In this document: positions 43,990 to 56,886 of the stretch, in pieces
How positions within the stretch are numbered: the first letter of the stretch is position 1
Layout: the number at the start of each line of letters is the position of its first letter
Assembly: GCA_037893225.1 (NCBI GenBank)
Contig: JAZGUH010000152.1
Span: 496,001 to 560,000 of the forward strand
DNA: 64,000 nucleotides
Origin: Hippasteria phrygiana
Taxonomy: Eukaryota > Echinodermata > Asteroidea > Valvatida > Goniasteridae
Direction: 5' to 3'
Notes under the pieces: generated by a model
The model's database searches: none
Seen by the model: the letters and a program-made list of their open reading frames with translations, nothing else
What the model was told of the DNA's origin: nothing
Program-made: the position numbers and the translations under genes

Positions 43990-46570
43990 AGTTTCTAAAT
44001 TAACTTTTCGATTAAATAAATGTACACGGAGTTTACTGTTCAATCTCATTGGAAAGCTGATAATTTTGAATACGTGTTCTGCAACATTATCTATCCAATT
44101 TTAAAATTTAATTCTTCGGGGTGCCACGCCCAAATAGCAAGGACATAGCAACTTTAATCTTATTTTACGGTATTGGAAATCGGGACCTCGTATGGGCCCT
44201 CCCCTCTCCCAGCCACAAAGTGGGGGGGGGGGGGGGTATTTCCCTCACCACACCCCTCCAGATATAGATCTACACCTATCCAAACATGTGTGACATGGTA
44301 TCGGCTTATTTCTTTCAAATTTATTGTCAAAATAGGGGTTGATCCGGGAGGTTTTGCGGGGCTAGGGAGATCAAATAAGTCTACAGTTTTGCCAAACAAA
44401 CTTGACCCCCAACACATTTCCCGTCGGTAAAATAATTTGACAGGCGAGGGTGGGGTGGTTGGGGTGGGGGCTGGGTGGTGCTCTTCCTGACGTTGGTGGC
44501 GCCATTTCAAGCCATAATCTCCCATTGAATCCGCTCCTGGCATGGACCCGATGGAATCTTTTCTATACCCGTTAAATCTTACCCGCTAAATAAAAGACCA
44601 AAGAATATTGGCTGATTTCAGTCAGTAAGCTTACCCCGCCCCATCCCCCCAAAAATGACGCAGAAAGGGGGTTTAGACCCCTCCCCGGATCCGCCCCTGA
44701 AAGGGCAGCGGGAGAGTGAATTGTGAAATACGGGAAATGCGTCAAATAACTTTACTCGGTTTCAGTATCGTCTGGCTTCCATCGGGAACTGTAGAAGTTA
44801 GATATGATCGACCAAAATATATGCGAAATCTGTGACACGGTTTTGTTTTTAAAATCTTGAATGTTATTCAAGCAACCATCAGAACAGTTTTGCTTATTCT
44901 TGCATAAACGCAGGGAAATTAAATTTGGGCGGCTAGGTTTATCGGGAACTCTATTAAGCGATGTTCCAAAAGGTATTACAGGCATGAACCTGACCACAAT
45001 GCTAATAATTAACCATATTAAATTTACCATGTTGCGTTTTTTTCATCGACTTGTATCGAGAATTATGCGCCTGTTTTAATTCTTTTTTGGTGAAAGAAAG
45101 GGGGGAAAAAATAATTAATTCCCAGGGACCAGGAAATAGGTCAGAGATTTTTCCAGTTTAAGCATCTACTACAGTGATACCGAAAGACCCCTGTAAAACG
45201 GAGAAAGACGTCTTTTTATCTATGGAAACTAAGAAAAACATCTTTAATATCTGAGTTTCCTGTCACGCATGATAATTTATCTCGGAAACGTGGGTGGTCA
45301 CTTTTAGTTTCCATGCGTTCATAATCTATTCTAAAATTAAAATCAAACTCAAACTCTTTACGCATAATAAAAAAAATTGTGTCGTGTCGTTTAAAAGGAC
45401 CGGAGGATGCCCCTTTTTAACTTTGATTTTTATGTCATGCCGGGCAATGTTTCCAAGATGACCGCCTATGTTTCTGTTCGAGATTTGGTCATTTTTTCAA
45501 GATGGCTTTCGGTGACATTGCAGTCCCCAAATCGATTCAAAAGATGCAACAGATCATTGATTAACGCAGATGAGTAGAACGCAGTACGAACGTAAACGTG
45601 TCTTAAACACTAGATGGTTAAACGCAGTAGCGTACGTAAATCCGTGTAATGGGAGAGGATGATATAGATTTTTTTTTAATTGATCAGTACCCCTCAAAAT
45701 GTTATGTTGTGGGGACCGCTAGGATTTTCATAAACTTTGGCGCTTTTCAGAATGTACGCTATTTACAAATGTAACATGAACACTTGATGTCAAAGGTTTG
45801 CACATAACAAAATGCTTTCTTGAGATACTATGGATACAGCAGGAGGGCGCTATTTGAGTTGGTTAATCAAAAAAGGGTTTACAGATGCACCATTCTAAAT
45901 TTAGTGTGAAGTTAAACTCCCATTGACCTCAGTGTAAAATCCATTAACTTCACAGTGAAAAAACCTAATTAGCGCCCTCCTATTTTGTCGCCTATAAGCT
46001 CATAAAGATAGAGTTTAAACAGCAGGACAATTATGTAGCGGTTTCTTTTAAACAGTATGTATGGTAAATTCTGAAAGGGGACGCCCCCCCCCCCCCCCCC
46101 CCCCCCCCCGAGACCTCCCATCCCTCAAGGATTGTTAATTACATGTATCTCCACTTCACTGGAAAAAGAAGTATTGTCTGTCTAAGATTTGCCCGTGTAT
46201 GTAAGGTAGGCGGTGGAGTTTTCGCTGGAAATATGTCTTAAACTGATGTTGTTTTGTAACTTCCACGTTTGTTTTGTGAGGCGAAAAACATACAAGATAA
46301 GTATCATGTCATTTTAAATGTCCTTTTACTAATGTGGAAATTGTTCACAGTTTGCCTGCACGCCTTATTTGGGGATAAATGGAGGCTTTGTTTTGGGTAA
46401 TTGATTTTCAGTCAGGATTTTTGATTTCTACTGAAAGGCACATTGTGCTCTTGTATATCTTTTTTAACAAAGTGACTTTGAGAGATACAAAGGAACGTGT
46501 TGATTATACCAAACCAAAAAAATCGGAAATGCTGTTAATGCATTAGGTTTATGTTGGTGTCAGAGGGCTC
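43990..46570. repeat. Duplicated block, copy D (diverged)
   Basis: 43990-45560 matches 13918-15460. After a jump, 45617-45790 matches about 16083-16200 and 46050-46560 matches 16365-17070. The block stops just short of where the GPCR would start. 46084-46115 looks like the empty target of the hAT MITE at 16415. No gene. Confidence 0.8.
45841..45981. repeat. 141-bp hairpin MITE, only in copy D
   Basis: AGGAGGGCGCTA at the left pairs with TAGCGCCCTCCT at the right; GTGAAGTTAA and TTAACTTCAC pair inside. No target duplication is obvious. Confidence 0.7.
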
Positions 46571-48187
46571 CTTGGAAAGCAGTTTTTTTACTGAAATGGA
46601 CTACCCTCTTTAAAGATGACATTAAATTAAAAATAATGATAATAAAACAAAATAATAATGAAAAAGAATGAAACTGCTGCAAACTGCTGACTCGACTGAA
46701 TGGACCCTGAAATATACAAATCAAAAAAATTAGCTGGCCTGACGTTCGAACTTAAGCAAGTCTCTTTCTCAAAGGTGAATGACAGAGTACAAGAAAACAA
46801 ACATGTAGGGAACGCACATGCATGAGGGGTTGGTGGAGAAACACAAAAGAGGGATGCAAAAGAGCATGGCAGATTGGCAGTGGTGGGTAAACATCAAAGG
46901 GAGAAGAAAGGACGGTAAACATCAAAGGGAGAAGAAAGGACAGCCAGGAAGACAGAAACAAAGAGGTGTGATTAGGGTAAGGATGAAGGAGGCGAGGGAT
47001 TAAGATGAAGGTTGAAGCTGGGGAAATGGACAAAGGAGTGTGGTTAGGGGGGGGGGGGGGGGGGGGGGGGGGGTTGAATTAAAGGTGGTAATAGGGCAAG
47101 AAAAGGAACAAAGAGAAGTGGCAAGGATAAACAGGAAATGGAAAGACAACACCATTTGGCCAAGAGACCCCAAGAGGGTTTTGCCAGGAGGATAATCTGT
47201 AAACAAATGACAATGGGGGAAAAATTTAAAGTTAATCATTCCCTTCCTGGATGTTGAGACCATGTGGTTGAATAGTCCGAAGACGTTTCATTCAAACTTT
47301 CTCTCGGCTGAGGCGAACTGAGTCCTTGCGGTGGCAAAGTGATTCTATGCCCTGTAGAATCATATCAGAAATGGAATGGTTAGGCAAGTTGAAGTGATGA
47401 CCAACAGGGGTGTCCATTTTCTTGGTGTTCACAGTCGACCGATGGCCATAGAAACGCTTTTTGAGCGTGTTCTTGGTCTCCCCGACATACTGGATACCAC
47501 AAACCCTGCAAGAAATGAGATATATGACATTAGAGGTGTTGCAAGTGATGTTGCCATTGGTTCTGTGAGTAGTTCCAGATGAATGGCCAGAAAAGGAGTC
47601 GGACTCCTGCATGTGAGTCTGGCAAACAACACACCTGGAATCGCACTTAAAAGTACCATGCTGTATGGGAGGGGATGCAGCCAAGGTGGGGACCTCGGCT
47701 CGAACAATCAGGTCTCGTAGATTGCGGGGGCGCCTATAAGTCAATACTGGGTTGTCAGGGGCGGCACGGGCAAGGCGATCTGAAGTATGAAGGATATGAT
47801 GGTTGTCGTTAGTTATTTTACGAAGGGGAGGCAGACTGGGATGAAAGGTGGTGACCAAGGGAATCTTGGGGTCGGCATTAGTGCTAGGCGTCTTTTTCTT
47901 GAGCGCCAAATCTCTGGTGATAGATTTGGCTCTGGCGATAGCACGTTGAACTTGGCGGGAGCTGTGGCCCCTGGCAACCAAGTTATTCTTCAGTACCTGT
48001 ACATGATGGGAAAAGTCAGAATTATTAGAACAAATCCTTCTGAGTCTAAGTGCCTGGCTGAATGCTATGCCTGTCTTGCAATGCCTGGGGTGACAGCTGG
48101 AGGAGTGGAGGTACTGGTGGGTGTCTGTGGGTTTAGAATACAGATCAGTGGTTACAAGATATACAAGTCAGAAAGGAGGATCACCAC
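46570..48187 (-). mobile_element. 5'-truncated Penelope-like retroelement
   Basis: The minus strand carries the C-terminal half of a Penelope-like protein (47232-48187) followed by about 660 bp of 3' sequence with a C27 tract (G run at 47047-47073). Near 46755 the minus strand reads GAGAAAGAGACTTGC..CGAACGTCAGG, like the 'GAAG..CGAAACGTC' motif common at such 3' ends. The 5' end is cut at about 48187, directly against the TTAA-element remnant of copy B. No full RT domain remains. Confidence 0.8.
47232..48187 (-). pseudogene. Penelope-like RT tail and GIY-YIG endonuclease, decayed
   Basis: Penelope-like elements encode a reverse transcriptase followed by a GIY-YIG endonuclease. Here the minus-strand frame from 48167 begins with the region just past the RT core (TDLYSKPTDTHQYLHSSSCH, then FSQALRLRRICS), continues with a CDSRCVVC cysteine cluster, and then the nuclease: VIYLISCRVCGIQYVGETKN (IY..YVG matching GIY..YIG) and LKKRFYGHR with the conserved Arg. 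An in-frame TGA at 48168-48170 and another at 47292-47294 interrupt it; after the second, the frame resumes to a natural-looking end (GLNIQEGND, stop at 47232-47234). The RT catalytic core is missing. The copy is dead. Confidence 0.82.
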
Positions 48188-48224
48188 TGTTGGAGTTGCT
48201 CTTTAACATTTTTTTAACAGCCTT

Positions 48225-48545
48225 CAGGGTTCCCACGGGTCATGGAAAAGTCATGGAAAATTGGGAAAAATAGAAGTCATGGGAAAAGTCATGGAAATCA
48301 AGATCATGCAATGGTTATTTTTGATGGACCGCTTTTGATGTGAGGAGGAGGCCATTATTAATTAAAACTTATTTTCAAAAGCTAACAAATGGTTAGCCCA
48401 ACATCAGCGGTTCATCAGTATCATAATACCAAACAACTTTTCTCTGCAAAATGGCGTTAAATGTCATGGAAATTGTCATATTTTAGTCCTGGAAAGTCCT
48501 GGAAAAGTCCTGGAATTTGGTTTTCAGATTTTTGTGGGAACCCTG
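48225..48545. mobile_element. hAT-like MITE, copy B partner of 1025-1350
   Basis: The ends CAGGGTTCCCACGGG and TTTGTGGGAACCCTG pair better than in copy A. CAATT follows on the right (48546) but is absent on the left, where about 67 bp of flank are deleted relative to copy A. Confidence 0.7.
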
Positions 48546-48763
48546 CAATTGTTCAAATCCAAGCCAAGCTAAGTCCAACCAGATGAAATTCACTTCCAGA
48601 AAGGATTGTGGTGCCATTTGTCTAAAAGTCGTTGCTTTGGGGAGCCAAAAAAATCGTAAAAATATGACAACACAGAGATTTCACAAAACGTAAGGGGACT
48701 CCTTGTTTATATGACGTTATGTTCATCTGTCAGTAATCTTTAATATGCTACTTTATTTCTTAG

Positions 48764-48874
48764 GTTACCACCTATTCCTGGCGCCCCGCTACTACGCAGT
48801 ACCACCGAACTCTGGAGTCTTTCTGCGTACCCCACCCCCAGGGGCTCCCCAACCGTATTTGTCGCAGTCGCCTG
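48764..48874 (+). CDS. Internal coding exon, proline-rich protein, copy B
   Basis: Same 111-bp exon as 1568-1678, with the TTTCTTAG acceptor and GTGAGT donor. The encoded peptide differs only at one Pro to Gln. Conservation of frame and splice sites in both copies supports a real exon, although a very young duplication could preserve both by chance. Confidence 0.6.
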
Positions 48875-49375
48875 GTGAGTGTTTGAGTGTGTATCTGAAA
48901 TTTACTAAAAAGGAAAGACGCCAACAAATCAAATGCCAAATGTTCTATGATATGAAGTGAAATCATCAACATTATCTGCTTTTGATAAATACAAGCTTAA
49001 ACCCCCCTAGGTATTTTTACTAGGAGGCTTCCTCAACCTGTCAAAATACAACACTGTGCAGTATACCTATGGCACATTCTTTGGACTTGGACAAATTGGG
49101 GCATCATAGCTCCATGTAAAGTAATGGTGTCAAGGCCCTGCAGTACTGAACCCATCAAAACTTGACAAAACCTGCTGTTGGAGTTTGCAAGGCTTGGGGT
49201 AGTTAGGGTTAAAGATATACTGTTCCTGCTCTTCTCAAAAAATAATTTAAAAAAAATTCTAGAAAAAGAGTTTGCACCGTCTTCCAATCACACGCAGAGC
49301 TTGTTCTTCTCCGGGCGTTGGGGTATTCAAACCGTAGACGAAAAATGTTGGAGAACAAAAGAGAACAATATCGTC

Positions 49376-49441
49376 TGCGATTCCCAGCAGATGTCTGCGA
49401 TTCCCAGCAGACGTCCGCGATTCCCAGCAGACGTCTGCGAT
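49376..49441. repeat. 20-bp minisatellite in the intron of copy B
   Basis: Three to four units of GATTCCCAGCAGACGTCYGC, against about six and a half in copy A. Confidence 0.85.
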
Positions 49442-49556
49442 TGGGATTGTGTACAAAGCCTATGGAGGTCTTCCGAAAAAGTTAAAGTACAAACAAAAGA
49501 GGGATAATAGGACGTCTACGTTTATCGGTCGATACACGTTTGACTGAGTGTGATCA

Positions 49557-49934
49557 CAGGGTATCTGCAGGTCTTTAAAAAGTCTTAAAAAGTCTGAAAT
49601 TGACTTTTCTCAATTTAAGGCCTTAAAAAGCATTAAAAAGTATTAAATTGAGTTCTCCAAGGTCTTAAAAAAAATGGCCAAAGCAAGGAATGATTTTTTT
49701 TATCAGCTCGTAAATAACAATCACAGAGCCTGTATAAAAAGTCAGCTATTGGAACCCTTAGCAATTTTTTTCCGGAAAGCTGATTGCACGGGGCAGACAC
49801 ATTGTATTTACCAAGCGTTCCAATCCCGAGATCCAAAATCCACCCATACACCTAGTGTCGGTCTGCGTATTGTTGGTCTTAAAAAGGTCTTAAAAAGTCT
49901 TAAATTTGACGTTCCGAAACATGCAGATACCCTG
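49557..49934. mobile_element. hAT-like MITE with AAAAAGTCTTAAA repeats, only in copy B
   Basis: CAGGGTATCTGCAGGT at the left and ACATGCAGATACCCTG at the right are inverted repeats with one mismatch. Many GTCTTAAAAAG words fill the ends. Copy A has no element here; a clear target duplication is not visible and about 5 bp are lost at the site. Confidence 0.7.
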
Positions 49935-50066
49935 TTTTGCAAACTATGTTCCTATGTGATTGACTGATTGCACAACCTGTTCCTGCATGATCGGCCAATC
50001 ACGCAAACCCAATTGCACAACTTTTGTCCTGCGCAATTGATCAGTAGATCGGCCAAAATCTGTGCA

Positions 50067-50254
50067 TGACCGGCTGATGTTTGTGCGATTGACCGGCTGA
50101 TGTTTGTGCGATTGACCGGCTGATGTTTGTGCGATTGACCGGCTGATGTTTGTGCGATTGACCGGCTGATGTTTGCGCGATTGACCGGCTGATGTTTGCG
50201 CGATTGACCGGCTGATGTTTGTGCGATTGACCGGCTGATGTTTGTGCGATTGAC
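50067..50254. repeat. 23-bp minisatellite in the intron of copy B
   Basis: About eight units of TGACCGGCTGATGTTTGTGC plus GAT. Copy A has only one or two (near 2733-2775). Short overlapping minus-strand frames are repeat translations. Confidence 0.9.
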
Positions 50255-50545
50255 CGACGCTTGTGCGAACAATAGATAGCGTGAAAGCACAGCATAATCG
50301 CCTGATGGCACAGATCCTTCAATCTCGACCAACATTCATACTAACCTCTCGAATACGGACAACGGCCTTGGCCGCATTTGAAGACAAACAAAGACCACCT
50401 GGCTGGTCATCGTCTATATGCGCATTCTTCCGCGTCCTCAATCCATTGTGTGCATTACGCTTGGGTGCACAAGCCCGTATTGGCGTAGGGGTTAAGCACT
50501 AATGGTTAATTTTGTTCTGCTTTCTCCTTGATTTTGTTCCTTCAG

Positions 50546-50679
50546 CTTACCAGCAGAGTCCTTACCAGACGACCTTTGACACCTCACTAAGACACCGTAC
50601 ACAACAACAGCAGCGCTCCCCCACCAAGCTATGGAGCACAGCCTACAGCCCGCAAGAAGGTGCTAGTCCACAGTATTAA
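50546..50679 (+). CDS. Terminal coding exon, proline-rich protein, copy B
   Basis: The acceptor TTGTTCCTTCAG ends at 50545. The frame is the same as 3840-3973 and ends in TAA at 50677-50679, encoding the same peptide ending EGASPQY. The intron here (48875-50545) is 1671 bp against 2161 bp in copy A, mainly because the hAT-like element is absent. AATAAA follows at 50930-50935. Confidence 0.63.
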
Positions 50680-51701
50680 CCCTGGCGTCAATGTATATTC
50701 TGCATTCCGATCCCTCTTTAATCATGTCTAGTCAGGGATCATTTCATATGTGACCCGCTCTACAAAAAAGGATATCATGTCGCACTATGTGAAAACACAC
50801 ACACAGGGCTGTTCTATGTGAAGCGGGCGAAAAAATTCTTAACGTAAGTGATTTTGTTTGTTTTTGGTTTGTTGGCTTCTGTTAGATCTATATTTTCATA
50901 ATTTATTTTCAGAAACAATAATATTGATGAATAAAGATGAAAATATTAATTTTCTTTGCACTTTTGATGTTTAAAGGCCTATATCTCTAAACGCACTTCT
51001 GTTAAATTTGAAAATAGGAGTATACAAATGTCTTGATAACACAAAATGCCACAGGGGTCAAACATACACCAAATTAAAGCTTGGATGTGACAAATTCAAC
51101 TATGTATATAACTCTGTTTTCAAATTTTTTGACATAAAACCTCTTTTTGCAGAGCCGGTCACATATTGTCTGAAAGCGGTATCGATTGCAGTTTTTATTT
51201 GTGGTACCGCCTAGCTGGCTGATATAATGAGCTCATTCTATCCAGGTCAGTGCAAAAATGCAGTTTCGTCACTGCAATATTCATGAGGAGAGTGTGGTCC
51301 TCTGACAGCGAGTGCTTTACAGAGAATCCTATTGCGGCATCACTAAAGGCCGGTCCATTTTTAGCGGTCCTTGGTACGGAAAAGGACACGCAGTGCGTAA
51401 ACAAAGTACGCGCACACATTTTTAAAGTGCAGTCGCACCGAGTGTGAACCGGTCTTAATCCACTGGCTGCCCAGTTAATTCACCTCGGTGGGGAATTCCA
51501 GAGTTTCAAGCCAGCTATTGGTAATCCTCCAATTTCTTTTTACCGAATTATTACAAAATACCTTACTAGACTGTAAGTTAATAGTAGTATCAATCATCTT
51601 GTGAAATTATGGCACCAGGTGTGCTGTCGTTGTCAAGAAAAGTGGAAATTTATATCGTTTTCCAACGATTTCCAGCTGAAAATCGTTGGAAAACTGCCCT
51701 G

Positions 51702-51817
51702 TAGCCTTTAGTCAAGGCGCGCATGGCTACCCGGACGAGTGGCGCGCCCCGGACATGCTGGCATCCGGGGCGCGTCACGCGTCCAGGTAACCACGCGCGC
51801 GCCTTGACTAAAGGCTA
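51702..51817. repeat. GC-rich hairpin element, copy B
   Basis: TAGCCTTTAGTCAAGGCGCG and GCCTTGACTAAAGGCTA pair perfectly at the ends, and the centre CGCGCCCCGGA pairs with TCCGGGGCGCG. It is the better-preserved partner of 4677-4792. Confidence 0.78.
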
Positions 51818-52279
51818 TCATCCGCCCGACGGTTAAAAACGAGTGCCGTTTTTCTCTCGCTTTTTTCGCCATCCAACAACGCCAAACTTTGAACAGGTCA
51901 GTGAACGATATTTCCTATAAAATACCAACACCCAAATCCGCCCATTTCCGAAAATTGCAACAATGACCAATCATGTACACTACCTTTAAACATTCCTTGC
52001 AGCAAGACCTCCACTAAATAGGGTTCTGTGTCCATGGTCTGACCGCTGTAAACTAGAAATCTTTGACAAGCCGACTGGGCTTTAATGAGCTCCAAGCTCC
52101 AGTTTTGACCTCATGATTATTCAGTTATTCAAGCCGCCTGGCTTCCCATTCATCCAGCAAGGTTTGAGGTAAGGAACGCGGAGCCGGAAAGAAAAACAGC
52201 GGTACCGCATCTGGACAATATGAAAAGCTCCCTTACCCGCCAAATGCTGTATTCTGGAAATGAAGTCCAATATCAGCCG

Positions 52280-52393
52280 TGTGTTCCACTCACGCGAACA
52301 AATGCAAATGTTCGCAATTTGTTTGTGCACATCCAATGGAAAATTGTTCGCGTAGTTGGCGAACGTTCGCATTGTTCGCGTGAGTGTAACGCG
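52280..52393. repeat. GCGTTCCACTC hairpin MITE, copy B long form
   Basis: Partner of 5255-5368, with a few substitutions in both arms. Confidence 0.72.
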
Positions 52394-53123
52394 CCCCGGG
52401 AGTCTACAGGTTCTTGCCTTGAATGTCATTGCACAAGTGGCTGTGACTTTGGTACGGTGTCTGATCTGCAAAGCAAATGTTTAACCTGTTTATTGCAGTT
52501 GAAGAAAATTCACAAGGAGCTAGGCACCAGTCTACATTTTCCCAAATGGCAACAGAATCATGAACACATGGCTATGCCCTCGTGTCTGGTAACTTGAACT
52601 CTCCATTTGAAATCACGGTTTATTGGTTTTTGTTTAAGTGTGATAGTCTGTTGATGATTGAGAGCTATGCAATGATAAAAATCAGGAAGAGAGTTTTGTA
52701 TTGGGCCAAAATATTAAAGTTGGTTTTTGAGGGTATTTAAGTTTTCCTAATTTGATTAAATTAACAAGTATTATCGGTTGCTGGTAAAATTACTTTCGTA
52801 CACAATTTGTTTGGACTTAAGGAAAGGAATTCACGTGTATAAAAATGACATGCGACGTGTGTTACTGTTGCGTAGGTTTATACAGACCTGCCAACCAGTA
52901 TGGATTTTTCGAACGGAAATTCACACAAAAATATGGAAGTATGAGTTTTATGAAATCCGACCACAATAATGTTTTGTCAGGTATATTATGCTATTATACT
53001 GCGCGTGTACTGGCTTATTGCGATCCCAACTGAACGGATGCAACTTTAGCTTTGAAGACACAAAAATAAGGAGACGGTCCATCCAGCACGTGGATTCGTT
53101 AAACTCACCAGGCACACGGTGTA

Positions 53124-53211
53124 CAGTGGAACGCCGCTATACTGAACACTGCTTTACTTGGCTCCCAAATTTTGTGTACAAAACTTACCGAACATTGTTG
53201 TTGAAAAAAAA
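53124..53211. mobile_element. Truncated pogo-like MITE at a deletion junction
   Basis: It begins TACAGTGGAACGCCGCTAT like 6126 but after GTTGAAAAAA jumps to sequence equivalent to 8743 (GAGCTGGTGTG). About 2.5 kb of copy A, including the palindrome at 7143, is absent. Confidence 0.8.
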
Positions 53212-53384
53212 GAGCTGGTGTGCTAACCAAAGCTCCGGTGATTTTTTGTTTCGGTATCGAACATGATTTTATGGCAGTTATGTTGTAGGACACACACACA
53301 TACAAAAATACATCCGATAATATTACCGGTATGTGCCAAACTCTAAAGGGCCGGTGTCATATGAATATCCGACTCCCATGAAAT

Positions 53385-53545
53385 ATTGTGTTGTCCCGAG
53401 AGATTGTTTGGAAAAAATCACTCGGGTGGGACTCGTCGGTGGAGGGCAAAACCCAATATTGAATTTACATCATCCCGGTGCAAAATTCCATCTTATGAAT
53501 CTTGACATTGTTCCGCAACCTATAAATTTACATCCAGAATTTTAG
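53385..53545. mobile_element. Collapsed foldback element, copy B
   Basis: It keeps the left arm (TGTTGTCCCGAGAGATTGTT) followed by CACTCGGGTGGGACTCG, the exact complement of the tRNA-like 3' end at 9138-9154, then one direct-repeat unit. The tRNA-like sequence itself is gone. Confidence 0.65.
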
Positions 53546-54890
53546 CTTGCGTGTTCTCGTTGTTTGTGGACAATGGTTCTGCTGTGTGCTCATCAACGAG
53601 TCCAAGTTTAATGCTGAAGTGGTTGCATAGTGCAATCTTTAGTGTTGTTCTTATTGTATTGTTTTGGGGTATGTTTATTGGAAGTTCGGAATCATCATTC
53701 CATATTGTAACATTCCTTTGTAGTTTAGGCTGTTTTTGAGGTAAGAAATGTCAATAAAATGTAACTAGAAAATCAATTCAATCATGTAAAAGTGTTTGTT
53801 TTTTTGTTTTGTTTTGTTTGTTTGGTCTAATTTGCCAATACAATGACATTACGAATACTACAAATTGATTGGGAGCCCAATCGAAGATAAACTGACAGAA
53901 ATATCGCAATATTTCCATAATTTTGAAAATATTAAATATTAAAAAATATTTATCAAAAACCTATTAATCCTAGACATCTGAAATTGCAAAGATGAAGTCT
54001 CCATTTCATGCCATATCTGTGCTCAAGTTTTACAGGAAACTTTTTACTTGACCTATTAAAAAATGACAACTCGTACTTTTTTGTCCATTTTGGCAAACAA
54101 AATGACATTTTCCAAATCTGATTGAAATGGACTCGGGACCTAATTTCGAGCGTAATCAAAGACGGCAATATCGCAATATTTTAATAATTTGTGAAATCAA
54201 ACTTTTCAAGATTTTGGGAAAAATATGAAAAATTAAAGTTCATAAATAATAAGATTATAGTTGATCCAAGACATCTGAAATTGCACATCTGCCATCTTCA
54301 TTCCATTCTCTATCTATTCGACAGTTTGAAGGCAACCTATTTTTTTTACCTGAACAAAATGGCAATTGCCATTTTTGTCTATTTTGGACCAAAATGACAT
54401 TTTCCAATTTTACCATAGTCGATTCTAGAGAACTGTGATAGTGGCAGAAACCCATTTGGAGAGTGATAAAATCATATCTGATAGAACAAAAATTAACTTT
54501 TTCAAGATTTTCGGAAAATATGAAAAATTTAAATGCATACCCAATAAAATTATGGTTGATCCAAGACATATGAAATTGCACATCTGACATTCCATTCTCT
54601 GTCTTTATTACATGTATCTTATCAATATAATTACATTAATGTATATATGTTGATATGTTACAACGTAATGTTATTAGACGGTTACTACTGTAAAATATTT
54701 TAAATTATTGCAACTGTTTTTATCGTGTACAGTATAAATTACTTTGATGTTTATTTTGCCTTGCACATGGCACAGATAATTGATTTATAAAGATTAAAGG
54801 TAGTATGCACGATTTGCTTTTTGCTGTAATTTTCAGAAATAAATAGATTAGGGGGTTAGTATTTTTTAGCGTGGTAGTAAATACTGTAGT

Positions 54891-54970
54891 AGTCTGGTTC
54901 CCTGACCATACTTTAGACAAAACGGAGCAATTTATAGAGACGTGGAATTATCAGGTCGGGGAACGAGACT
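54891..54970. repeat. AGTCTGGTTCCC hairpin MITE, copy B
   Basis: Partner of 10651-10730, near-identical. Confidence 0.72.
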
Positions 54971-56098
54971 ATTTCCAACGATTGTCGGCTGACAATCGTT
55001 GGAAAAACGATATAAATTTCCACTTTTCTTGAAAACGACAGCACACCAGGTGCCATGATTTCACAGGATGCCTGAGACTGCTATTTAATACAGTCTAGTA
55101 CGGTATTTCGTAATAATTCAGTAGTTTTGTTTTTTGATGTTTGCAAATGTTGTATACTACCTTTAATACCTTCCATCTAATAAATCTGTGCCTTCCTTGA
55201 AATAGAAAACCTGTGTGTTTACACTGAAACTACAGCAAGCTGAAAAGGTCGACTTTGTTGGATAACGGTGAATTTCCCTGAGTGTTGTAGTACTTGTACT
55301 CATCGAGTTGACTATATTTTTACTACACGCATTCATCTGGGTCTAATTTCACGGAGCTGCTAAGCACACAGATTTCCTTAGCACCAAAATGTCTTGCTTA
55401 GTTAAAACAGTTTACCAGCAAAAGGCCATGGCATTTTCATGCTTGGCAAACAACAGCCGATAAATAAAAAAATCGCCCCCATAAAAAATCGTCACCCCCC
55501 AGTTTCCCCCACCCCCACTGAAAATTTCGCAAACAGAGAAAATAACAGTATTATTAAGAAAAATACTGTGAGTGCCCCCCACACTGTAACATCCACCTAT
55601 GGAGTCAGCCTTGGCTACACCACTCCCCCCACCCCACCCCACCCCACCCCACCCACAGATTGTCTGTGTACTTCATGACCAACTTTTTTACCATACGCAT
55701 GACACAACTATTCTTAAAACGCTAATTGTAAACTGTCGATGTTCATGCCCCGTTTTGAAGATGTAGAATGAGAAATCTTGTGTGAAATCGATTACCTGTA
55801 ATTAGTCCCCAACTTGTATTCAAAACCAGGAAAACGACATTTAAAGATAACATAACATTTCCAAACATAAAAACAAACAAAAAACTACTGAATAATTATG
55901 ATAAAAACAATTAATAGTCTCAGGCAGACTGTAAAATCATGGCACCTGGTGTGCTGTCATTTTCAAGAAAAGTGGGTTTTTGTATCAATTTGTAGTGATG
56001 GTCGACCAACCATCTTTTGAAAAATATGACTCAAAAAAAAAGAAAACCGCCCCATTTTACCAACTTCAATTTGTCCACATTTTACGGGTGCAAGTCCG

Positions 56099-56180
56099 CC
56101 AGTCTAGTTCCCCGACCTGGCAATTCCCTGGTGTGTATAAATTGCTGCTTTTTTGTCTGAAGTAGGGTCAGGGAACCAGA
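56099..56180. repeat. AGTCTGGTTCCC hairpin MITE, second in copy B
   Basis: Partner of 12498-12579. Confidence 0.7.
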
Positions 56181-56886
56181 CTACAAGAACAGCATTTCTT
56201 TGTGTTTTTCCCCAGCATCTATGCACACAAAACTTTAAACAGGTCTGTGTTACAGTATTTGCTAACCCCCAAATCCATTCATTTCTGAAAATTACAGCAA
56301 AAGCCAATCTTGTTTACTGCCTTTAAAAATAAACGTGTTGTCTTGCGGGATTGATCAAAACATTTGAGATCAACACTGTCCATTAATTCAACTCCGAACA
56401 AAGGACGACGATGAGGTGTTTTTTGTCAGAATTTGTTACAATTTCTTCAAATTGTTGATATCTTGCGTCGGTGGTGCATCCTTGTCTTTGGTCCGTGGGG
56501 CAGAATATGTAATTTTTTTAGCGCATGGGTGGGGGTAATTCTGGTTGTGAAATAGTAGGCCTTTGAATTATATAAAGGGAATATGTCCCCCAGGGTGGGG
56601 ATGTCCCGCAATAGTTTCCTTCAGTGATGCATTCAGGAAAATCATCACTTGAGCCTTTGCATACGTTTTAGTAAAACTGCTGTCTGAAAAACGTATTTTG
56701 AACAGTTAAGAATTAAACAAATACAATCTTACCTAAGATTTTTTTTCTCACGAAGTTAAAGTTTACATTGTCCAGAATACCGGAAGATTTCAAGCCGTAA
56801 TTGGGCAAGTCTGTTTCGAATTAGCCGCTTGATCTGTGTCACACTGTTTCCATGGTTACGCTGACGAGTGTGTAAAATAGAATTAT

